Assembly: GCA_963820395.1 (NCBI GenBank)
Contig: CAWGAE010000028.1
Location: 124,001 to 188,000 of the forward strand
DNA from: DATFVJ01 sp963820395
Lineage (GTDB): Bacteria; Actinomycetota; Actinomycetes; Streptosporangiales; Streptosporangiaceae
Direction: 5' to 3'
DNA: 64,000 bases
This document shows, in pieces, positions 16,034-22,521 of this stretch (its first letter is position 1; the number at the start of each line of letters is the position of its first letter). Both the position numbers and the translations under genes were made by a program. Under the pieces are notes generated by a model. It made no database searches. It saw only the letters and a program-made list of their open reading frames with translations, and had not been told where the DNA came from.

Positions 16034-18262
16034 ATGGACGCGACGTTTGCGGACCCCCTGGTCGGGCAGCTGCTCGACGGGCGCTACCGTGTCGGGTCCC
16101 GCGTCGCCCGCGGCGGGATGGCGACGGTCTACCTTGCCACCGACACCCGGCTCGACCGGACGGTGGCATTGAAGATCATGCACAGGGAACTGGCCAGCGA
16201 CGCCGATTTCGTCCGCCGGTTCATCGGCGAGGCGAAATCGGTCGCGCGGCTTTCCCACCCGAACGTGGTCGGCGTCTTCGACCAGGGCAACGACGGGGAG
16301 CACCTGTACCTGGCCATGGAGTACGTGCCTGGCCGGACCCTGCGCGACCTGCTGAACGAGCGTGGCCGGCTCGGGCCAGATGAGGCGCTCGACCTCATGG
16401 TTCCTGTGCTGGCCGGGCTGGGCGCGGCGCATCAGGTGGGCTTCGTGCACAGGGATGTCAAGCCGGAGAACGTGCTGATCACCGCCGACGGCCGGGTCAA
16501 GGTCGTGGACTTCGGCCTGGCCTGCGCGGTCGCCGAAGCGCGTCAGACCAAGACCGGAATGGTCATCGGCACCGCCGCCTACCTGGCACCTGAGCAGGTC
16601 TCCCGTGCCTGCGCGGACGCCCGCGGCGACGTCTACGGCGCCGGAGTCATGGTGTTCGAACTGGTGACAGGCCGTCAGCCGTACACCGGCGACACGCCGC
16701 TCGCGGTGGCATACAAGCACGTGAACGAGACAGTCCCGGCACCGTCCACTCTGGTCCCGGGGCTGCCGGCGGCTGTCGACGCGCTGGTCGCACTCGCGAC
16801 CAGCCGGGACCCCGAACTGCGGCCTGGCGACGCGAGCCAGTTGCTGGGCGCCGTCTTCGACGCCCGCCGGCACTTGCCGGTCGGGTCGGCCATCGCGCCT
16901 GCCGCCGGGATCCCGTTCCATGGCTGGCCCGGGCAGGTACCCGCCGGCCCGCCGGGCCGGCAGTTGGCGGGCGCGGCACCCTACGGCGCCGGTTCTCCGC
17001 CACTTGCCGGGCCGCCCGCCGGCGTGTCCCCCGGGCCGCCCGCCGGGCCGCCGGTCGGCGTGCCTGCTGGCGTGTCCCCCGGGCCGCCCGCCGGGCCGCT
17101 GGTCGGCGTGCCTGCTGGCGGGTCGCCGCTGCCCGGCCCGCCGAACGCCGGCCCGCACGGGCCGCAGCAGTCGGTGATCTTCGGCGTTCCCGGCGTGCCA
17201 GGGGTTTCCGCGCTGCCAGTGTTCGCCGCTGACCCGCGAAGTGGCGGCACGGGCGCCCTCGACGATGTCCCGCGGCTGAGCGGTTACCGCAGCGACTTCC
17301 CCGCCGATACAGCGGGGCAGAACAAGACGCTGATCGTGTCGCGCGGGAACGGCGGTCCGGGGCCGCGTCCGGGTGGCAGCCCCGGCGACTGGCTGTTCAG
17401 CCGCCGTGCCGCTTACCTGGCCGGCGGGCTCGCCGTCGTGCTTGTCGTCAGCCTCCTCGTCTGGTGGCAGGCGTCCGGGCGCTACACGCGCGTGCCCGAC
17501 GTCGCGGGTCTGACGACGCCGACCGCCGCCGCCGAGCTGCGCAACCTGGGGTTCAAGGTCAAGATGGGCACGCCGCGGGCGGACAACGGGGTGCCTCGCG
17601 GCGACATCAGCGGCACGCTGCCGCGCAGCGGCAGCCATACGCTTGGCGGCGCCACCATCACGGTGATCCCATCCGCGGGGCCGCGCATGATCTCGGTGCC
17701 GAACGTGACAGGGCAGACGCTCGCCGGCGCGCAGCAGGCGCTCGCCGCAGCCGGGTTGCAGAGTGCAACGATTCAGCAGCAGACCTCGCCGACGGTCCCG
17801 CTGGGTGAGGTGATCAGCACCGACCCGCCCGCGGGCACGTCATGGCCGCAGACCAGGCCGGTCGGGCTGACCGTGAGTGCCGGCATCGGGCTCCCCGACT
17901 TCACCGGCCAGCCCAGGCAGGCCGCGGAACAGTGGCTGCGGCAGCACCAGCTGCAGGTACAAGAGCAGCCGACCAACAGCACCACCCAGCCGCAGGACAA
18001 CGTGATCAAGCAGAGCCCGGCGCCGAGCTCGACGGTCACTCAGGGTGAAGTGATCACGCTTTACTTCTCGAACGGCCCGCCGCTAGTCCAGATCCCCAGC
18101 GTGACGGGCATGTCGGTACACCACGCCCGGCGGCAGCTGGAAGCGCTCGGGTTTCAGGTCCGCATCCTCGGGTTCCGGCATGGCACCGTGCTCGTTTACA
18201 ACCCCACCGGACACGCGCCCAGGGGCAGCACGATCACCCTGTTCGCCGGTTTCGACGGGTAA
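16034..18262 (+). CDS. Ser/Thr protein kinase with four PASTA repeats (PknL/PknB type)
   Basis: A transmembrane Hanks kinase, 742 residues. The kinase domain has VARGGMATVYLA, the Lys motif VALKIM, the catalytic HRDVKPEN and the DFG motif VVDFGLA. A linker of about 170 residues follows, with Pro/Gly repeats (units such as PPAGPPVGVPAG, bases about 17010-17120), then one membrane helix (YLAGGLAVVLVVSLLVWW) and four extracellular PASTA modules beginning near RVPDVAGLT, SVPNVTGQT, LPDFTGQP and QIPSVTGMS. The position next to thi genes, an Rv2175c homologue and a DAHP synthase matches mycobacterial pknL, although that kinase lacks PASTA. The ATG 16034 follows TAGACT (16020-16025) by eight bases, so it is probably leaderless. 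Confidence 0.93.
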   Translation: MDATFADPLVGQLLDGRYRVGSRVARGGMATVYLATDTRLDRTVALKIMHRELASDADFVRRFIGEAKSVARLSHPNVVGVFDQGNDGEHLYLAMEYVPGRTLRDLLNERGRLGPDEALDLMVPVLAGLGAAHQVGFVHRDVKPENVLITADGRVKVVDFGLACAVAEARQTKTGMVIGTAAYLAPEQVSRACADARGDVYGAGVMVFELVTGRQPYTGDTPLAVAYKHVNETVPAPSTLVPGLPAAVDALVALATSRDPELRPGDASQLLGAVFDARRHLPVGSAIAPAAGIPFHGWPGQVPAGPPGRQLAGAAPYGAGSPPLAGPPAGVSPGPPAGPPVGVPAGVSPGPPAGPLVGVPAGGSPLPGPPNAGPHGPQQSVIFGVPGVPGVSALPVFAADPRSGGTGALDDVPRLSGYRSDFPADTAGQNKTLIVSRGNGGPGPRPGGSPGDWLFSRRAAYLAGGLAVVLVVSLLVWWQASGRYTRVPDVAGLTTPTAAAELRNLGFKVKMGTPRADNGVPRGDISGTLPRSGSHTLGGATITVIPSAGPRMISVPNVTGQTLAGAQQALAAAGLQSATIQQQTSPTVPLGEVISTDPPAGTSWPQTRPVGLTVSAGIGLPDFTGQPRQAAEQWLRQHQLQVQEQPTNSTTQPQDNVIKQSPAPSSTVTQGEVITLYFSNGPPLVQIPSVTGMSVHHARRQLEALGFQVRILGFRHGTVLVYNPTGHAPRGSTITLFAGFDG

Positions 18263-18451
18263 GGCGACGGCGGTTCCAGTGGTGGAAGCGAGCGCCAGGT
18301 CGAGGCATGCTCACCGGGAACGCCGTAGCCAGCTGGGGATTCGATCGGCGGCGAGGAGAAGGCAGGGGGCCGAAAAGGATAATGTCCATTTTCCGCCATC
18401 CGGATGTCCATGATCAATTGCCTCGACCACTTGTGATCAAGGTCCCCTCCC
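18263..18451 (+). repeat. Dispersed ~180-bp structured element, copy A
   Basis: Starts right after the kinase stop codon. It aligns along its whole length with 37561-37739 (roughly three quarters identical by eye, small indels). Shared blocks include TCCAGTGGTGGAAGC, GTCGAGGCATG, CCAGCTGGG, the GAGGAGAA core, CCATCCGGAT and ATGATCAATTGC followed by TCGACCACTTGTGATCA. GGTCGAGGCA (18298-18307) is a perfect reverse complement of TGCCTCGACC (18419-18428), giving a 10-bp stem. Indels break every reading frame relative to the other copy, so it is not coding. The rest of the gap to 18557 holds the nfo promoter. Confidence 0.88.
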
Positions 18452-18557
18452 ACGGTGCGCCGGCGCCTCCCCCGTGATTCATGATCCCGGTCTTTTGCGC
18501 GAATGCTTCGCCAAACTTACCGGGACCACGAAACACGACCGTCTAAGCTTGGTGATC

Positions 18558-19526
18558 ATGCCGAATCCACCGATCGGCGCGCACGTTCCGGTGGCGGGCG
18601 GGCTCGCGACCGCCGGTCTACGGTACGCGGCCACTGTCGGTGCCGAGGCGATCCAGGTCTTCGTCTCCAATCCGCGTGGCTGGGCGCTGGCCCCGGGTAA
18701 TCCTGCCGAGGACGCCGCGCTCGGGCAGCACGCCGCCGACCTGCCCGTCTTCGTGCACGCGTCCTACCTCGTCAACCTGGGCTCGCCGGACGCGCAGACG
18801 GCTGACCGTTCGGTGGCATCGCTGCGGCACGCACTCCGCCGTGCTGCCCAGATCGGTGCGCGCGGTGTCGTCGTGCATACGGGATCGGCTGTGCGGTGGG
18901 ATCGGGCACTGGCGCTCCGCCAGGTCAGGGAGCTGTTGCTGCCGCTGCTCGATGGGATCGGGGACTCCGGTCCGGACGTCCTGCTCGAGTCGATGGCCGG
19001 TCAGGGCCAGATGCTCTGCGCGGCCATCACCGACTTCGGCCCCTACCTCGACGCGCTCGACAGGCACCCGCGCGCGGCGGTCTGCCTGGACACCTGCCAT
19101 GCCTTCGCGGCCGGGCACGACCTCGCCGCGCGCGGCGGCGTCGCGGCAACGCTAGACGCACTGGACGCCGCGGCCGGGCCCGGCAGGCTGAGGCTGGTAC
19201 ACGCCAACGATGCCAGGGACCCATGCGGGTCGCGCCGCGACCGGCACCAGAACATCGGCACCGGGTACATCGGCAAGGAGCCGTTCCGCGAACTGCTGCG
19301 CCACCCGCTCACCGCGGGAGTTCCGTTCATCATCGAGACCCCGGGACCCGCATCGGCGCATGGGCGCGACGTCGCAGCGCTTAAGAGACTCAGGGGACGC
19401 GCGCCTACCCACCCCACGGATCGTGACCAAGCTGGACGGATGATTCGCTCTCCCCCGGAGCGCCCAGGACCGCGCACCCGCCGTGAGATAGCCCGGCCCG
19501 CGGCCAGCCGCCGGGAAGGCGGCTGA
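18558..19526 (+). CDS. nfo: Endonuclease IV-type AP endonuclease (TIM barrel)
   Basis: A deoxyribonuclease IV family protein that would nick DNA at abasic sites. Metal-ligand motifs are in order: HASYLVNLGSP, VVHTGSA, the Glu motif LLESMAGQG, CLDTCHAFAAGHD, LVHANDA, RDRHQNIGTGYIG and IIETPG. About 40 Arg/Pro-rich residues follow the domain (after LKRLRG) and are unusual for the family. TAAGCT (18544-18549) ends eight bases before ATG 18558, a leaderless layout; GTG 18552 is an in-frame alternative. Confidence 0.9.
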   Translation: MPNPPIGAHVPVAGGLATAGLRYAATVGAEAIQVFVSNPRGWALAPGNPAEDAALGQHAADLPVFVHASYLVNLGSPDAQTADRSVASLRHALRRAAQIGARGVVVHTGSAVRWDRALALRQVRELLLPLLDGIGDSGPDVLLESMAGQGQMLCAAITDFGPYLDALDRHPRAAVCLDTCHAFAAGHDLAARGGVAATLDALDAAAGPGRLRLVHANDARDPCGSRRDRHQNIGTGYIGKEPFRELLRHPLTAGVPFIIETPGPASAHGRDVAALKRLRGRAPTHPTDRDQAGRMIRSPPERPGPRTRREIARPAASRREGG

Positions 19527-19590
19527 CAGGCGGCTGGCCGGTGCAGCCAGCGGTTACTCCACATGTGGCCATGCGGTCGATGGGATGCGC

Positions 19591-19678
19591 TATGCTGTGT
19601 GCCGTGCGCCAGCAGTTTTGGTTCTGGTATGGCTACCGGCCCGAAGTCCGGACGGTCGCCCGCCAGACGCTGCGCTGA
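19591..19678 (+). CDS. Aromatic leader peptide of aroF with its promoter -10 box
   Basis: GTG at 19604 opens a 24-codon ORF (stop TGA 19676-19678) that reads MRQQFWFWYGYRPEVR and on. Residues 5-11 are Phe-Trp-Phe-Trp-Tyr-Gly-Tyr, covering all three aromatic amino acids made by the pathway. A perfect -10 box TATGCT (19591-19596) ends seven bases before the GTG, so the peptide is probably translated from a leaderless transcript. It is followed by an intrinsic terminator and then aroF, the layout of amino-acid attenuation. The peptide is inferred from codon content and context; no homologue search was possible. The remaining part of 19527-19590 shows nothing else. Confidence 0.82.
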
Positions 19679-19694
19679 CGGAGCGACGTGACGG

Positions 19695-19731
19695 AAGCCC
19701 CGGGCCTGAATGGCCTGGGGCTTTTCTCGTT
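19695..19731 (+). terminator. Attenuator terminator before aroF
   Basis: A 12-bp stem: AAGCCCCGGGCC (19695-19706), loop TGAAT, GGCCTGGGGCTT (19712-19723), with one G-T wobble, followed by TTCTCGTT. It lies between the aromatic leader peptide and aroF (start 19755). GGCCCG at 19638-19643, just after the aromatic codons, is exactly complementary to CGGGCC (19701-19706) in the left arm, so an alternative antiterminator pairing is possible. Confidence 0.85.
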
Positions 19732-19754
19732 AAGTACCGGCAAAGGAGAAAACC

Positions 19755-20798
19755 ATGGTCGTCGTGATGGCCCAGGAGGCTACCGCGCAGGACGTCGACG
19801 CGGTCGTCGAACTCGTGCGCACCACGGGCGGCGAGGCGTTCGTCAGCCGGGGCGTATCCCGCACGATCGTCGGGCTGGTCGGTGACATCGAGCAGTTCCA
19901 GACGCTGAACCTGCGCGGCCAGAGCGGCGTGAGCGACGTCGTCCGGATCTCCGTCCCCTACAAGCTGGTAAGCAGGGAGAACCATCCGGACCGGTCAGTC
20001 GTCCGGGTCGGCGGGGTACCGATCGGCCCGGACACCCTCACGGTCATCGCGGGCCCCTGCGCGGTGGAGACCCCGCAGCAGGCGATCGCCGCCGCCCAAA
20101 TGGCGAAGGCCGCGGGTGCTTCGCTGCTCCGCGGCGGCGCCTACAAGCCGCGCACATCGCCCTACGCATTCCAGGGACTTGGCGAGAAGGGCCTGAAGAT
20201 CCTCGCCGACGTGCGGGCGGAGACCGGGCTTCCCGTGGTGACCGAGGTCGTCGACGCGAACGACGTCGAACTCGTGTCCGGTTACGCCGACATGCTCCAG
20301 ATCGGTACCCGCAACATGCAGAATTTCGCGCTGCTCCAGGCGGCCGGGAGGGCCGGAAGACCGGTCATGCTCAAACGTGGGATGAACGCCACCATCGAGG
20401 AATGGCTAATGGCCGCCGAGTACATCGCGCAGCGCGGGAATCTGGACATCGTGCTCTGTGAGCGGGGCATCCGAACTTTCGAGTCGGCCACCAGGAACAC
20501 GCTGGACATCAGCGCGGTGCCGGTCGCGCAGCGACTGTCCCACCTGCCGGTCATCGTGGACCCATCGCACTCCGGTGGCCACCGCGAACTTGTCCTCCCG
20601 CTGTCCAGGGCCGCGATCGCGGTCGGCGCCGACGGGATCATCGTTGATGTCCACCCGTACCCGGAAACCGCGCTCTGCGACGGCGCCCAGGCGCTCGTCG
20701 GCAGCGACATCCGCGAGCTTGCCAGCGTCGCGCAGCACCTGCCGCCGATCGTCGGCCGTACCCTGACGCCCGCACCACAGCGCGTTCCCATCGGCTGA
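19755..20798 (+). CDS. aroF: Type I DAHP synthase (AroF, with N-terminal ferredoxin-like domain)
   Basis: Condenses PEP and erythrose 4-phosphate, the entry to aromatic amino acid synthesis. The N-terminal 75 residues form the ferredoxin-like regulatory domain of Thermotoga-type I-beta enzymes (MVVVMAQEATAQDVDAVV, then TIVGLVGD). The barrel shows VIAGPCAVE, LLRGGAYKPRTSPYAFQGLG, IGTRNMQNFALL, VMLKRGMNATIEEW and VIVDPSHSGGHRE, all standard. Length 347 is normal. The ATG has AGGAG seven bases upstream. Mycobacteria and Streptomyces carry a type II enzyme at the corresponding place beside pknL, so this is an unrelated enzyme in the same slot. Confidence 0.96.
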   Translation: MVVVMAQEATAQDVDAVVELVRTTGGEAFVSRGVSRTIVGLVGDIEQFQTLNLRGQSGVSDVVRISVPYKLVSRENHPDRSVVRVGGVPIGPDTLTVIAGPCAVETPQQAIAAAQMAKAAGASLLRGGAYKPRTSPYAFQGLGEKGLKILADVRAETGLPVVTEVVDANDVELVSGYADMLQIGTRNMQNFALLQAAGRAGRPVMLKRGMNATIEEWLMAAEYIAQRGNLDIVLCERGIRTFESATRNTLDISAVPVAQRLSHLPVIVDPSHSGGHRELVLPLSRAAIAVGADGIIVDVHPYPETALCDGAQALVGSDIRELASVAQHLPPIVGRTLTPAPQRVPIG

Positions 20799-20827
20799 CC
20801 ATGATCTGGCAATGGGGGTCCAGGCGC

Positions 20828-20847
20828 CGGCTCGCGGCCGCGAGCCG
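20828..20847. terminator. Palindromic terminator between aroF and hemD
   Basis: CGGCTCGCGGCCGCGAGCCG is a perfect 20-base palindrome, able to form an 8-bp stem with a GGCC loop. It lies between two converging transcription units, so it could stop both. No U-run is present. Confidence 0.6.
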
Positions 20848-20932
20848 TGGCCCACGCGGATGAGGTGGTCGCCGCGGGCCCGCCGGACCGGCGATCCGGT
20901 GCTGGTGTGGCGGGCAGCCGGGCGGTTCGGGA

Positions 20933-22165
20933 TCAAACCCTCGCACCGGTGCCCGGGCACCCGCCGGATCTCTCGGCCGATGAGCGGCGATCATCGGCGT
21001 CCCAGTCCACCACGTCAGACGGCCCGGCCGAGCATTCACCAGAGTCGAGCGGAAGCCGGTAGCCACGCTTGACCACGGTCTGAACGAGCCCTGGGTCGCC
21101 GAGCGCGGCCCGCAGCCGTGCCACGGCCACCTCGACCGCGTGCTCGTCGTCCCCGCCGCCCGGCAGACCGGCGAGCAGTTCCGGCCGGCCCACCACCGCG
21201 CCCGGCCGCCGTGCGAGCGCCTGCAGCACCGCCATCGGCGCGGGTGGGACGGGGCGCAGCGTACCGTCGAGAACCACCGCGTGGCCGCGAAGCTCCATCA
21301 GATGCCCGGCCACCGGGAGGCTGGGTGCCGCTGCGGAAAGGTCTTCCGCAAGCCGGTAAACCAGGGCGCCCATCCGCGCCCGGTGCGGCCACACCGCCGG
21401 GATGTCACGGGCGAGCAGCGGCCCGGCCGTCACCGGGCCCACGCACATCGCGACGGTGCGGCGGCCCAGCAGCGATTCGAACTCGCCGAGCTGCCCAGTC
21501 GCAGCGGCGTGCGCGAGCAGGCTCGCGGCGGCGGGCGCGCTGGTGAACGTGATCGCGTCCACGGTCCCGGCGACCGCCGCGGCGATCAGCCGGCCGAGCG
21601 GGCCGGTGTCCGCCGGCGCGGTCCACCGGTAGACGGGTACCGCGACGACATCGGCGCCGGCGCAGCGCAGCTCGGCGCAGAAATCGGGCAGCGGTTCGCC
21701 GTGCAACTGCACGGCGATGCGTTGCCGGTCGACGCCGCCCGCGAGCAGGTACTCAAGGACCTCGGTCGAGCACTCCGACGGCGGAGACCATTCCTCCCGC
21801 AGGCCCGCGGCCCTAATGGCGCCGCGCGCCTTAGGTCCGCGGGCAAGCATCCGGGCGGACCGCAGCGCCGCGAGCAACGGCTCGCTCAGGCCCCAGACAT
21901 CCACCGCATCAATCCAGCCGCGGAACCCGATCCCGGTGGTGGCGACCACGATGTCGGGCGGCTCGGCGATGATCATCTTGGACGCGGCAAGCAGTTCGGT
22001 GTCGTCGGCGAGCGGCACGATGCGGATGGCCGGCGCGGGCAACACCTCGGCGCCCCGGCGTGCCAGCAGCGTGATGAGCTCGTCCGCGCGCCGCGCGGCG
22101 GTCACACCGACGGTGAACCCGGCGAGCGGCGGCGGCCCCGCGGCCCCGCGGGAGGTCACCGTCAT
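20933..22165 (-). CDS. Uroporphyrinogen-III synthase fused to a winged-helix DNA-binding domain
   Basis: The N-terminal 260 residues are a HemD-type domain (GFTVGVTAARRADELITLL, ITFTSAPAAASLL, CVGPVTAGPL), which closes the tetrapyrrole ring on the way to siroheme. Residues about 300-385 form an OmpR/PhoB-type winged helix (RRPGAVVGRPELL, HAVEVAVARLRAAL, VVKRGYRL). Mycobacteria have the same fusion near nitrite reductase genes (Rv0260c type). As the last gene of the nitrate operon it could supply siroheme for NirB and also act as a regulator; the second role is inferred. The start overlaps the nirD stop by 4 bases. Confidence 0.9.
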   Translation of the reverse strand: MTVTSRGAAGPPPLAGFTVGVTAARRADELITLLARRGAEVLPAPAIRIVPLADDTELLAASKMIIAEPPDIVVATTGIGFRGWIDAVDVWGLSEPLLAALRSARMLARGPKARGAIRAAGLREEWSPPSECSTEVLEYLLAGGVDRQRIAVQLHGEPLPDFCAELRCAGADVVAVPVYRWTAPADTGPLGRLIAAAVAGTVDAITFTSAPAAASLLAHAAATGQLGEFESLLGRRTVAMCVGPVTAGPLLARDIPAVWPHRARMGALVYRLAEDLSAAAPSLPVAGHLMELRGHAVVLDGTLRPVPPAPMAVLQALARRPGAVVGRPELLAGLPGGGDDEHAVEVAVARLRAALGDPGLVQTVVKRGYRLPLDSGECSAGPSDVVDWDADDRRSSAERSGGCPGTGARV

Positions 22166-22521
22166 GAGACGCCCGCACCCGGATCGGCGATCTCGACCAT
22201 GCCATCGCGCTGGCGCACCATGAATACCGGCACCCTGACCTGCGGGTCGTCCAGGCAGATCCCGCTAGCGAGCGCGAACACCTGTTTGTGCATCGGCGAG
22301 GCGACCGTCGGCACGCCAGCCCGGTCCCCGACGATGCCGCGGGAGAGCACCGAGACGCCGCAGAACGGATCGAGATTGGACACCGCGTACAACGTGTCGT
22401 CGCCGGTCCTGAACACCGCCACCTGCACGTGATCCGGCAAGATCGCGGCGACTCCGCGTTCTGGCTGCAGGCAGCCCAGTGGGCAGACCGGGATCCACCC
22501 GGTCTGCTGTGCGATGGTCAT
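22162..22521 (-). CDS. nirD: Nitrite reductase small subunit NirD
   Basis: A 119-residue Rieske-fold subunit of assimilatory NADH-nitrite reductase. Family features are WIPVCPLGCLQPERGVAA, YAVSNLDPFCGVSVLSRGIV and SPMHKQVFALASGICLDD. The Rieske ligand pairs CxH and CxxH are not complete, which is usual for NirD, so it should not carry the iron-sulfur cluster. It overlaps nirB upstream and hemD downstream by 4 bases each. Confidence 0.94.
   Translation of the reverse strand: MTIAQQTGWIPVCPLGCLQPERGVAAILPDHVQVAVFRTGDDTLYAVSNLDPFCGVSVLSRGIVGDRAGVPTVASPMHKQVFALASGICLDDPQVRVPVFMVRQRDGMVEIADPGAGVS

Noticed and set aside
21140..22432. Plus-strand ORF of 430 codons opposite hemD and nirD
   Set aside because: Antisense shadow typical of high-GC DNA; the minus-strand frames encode recognisable families with coupled overlaps.
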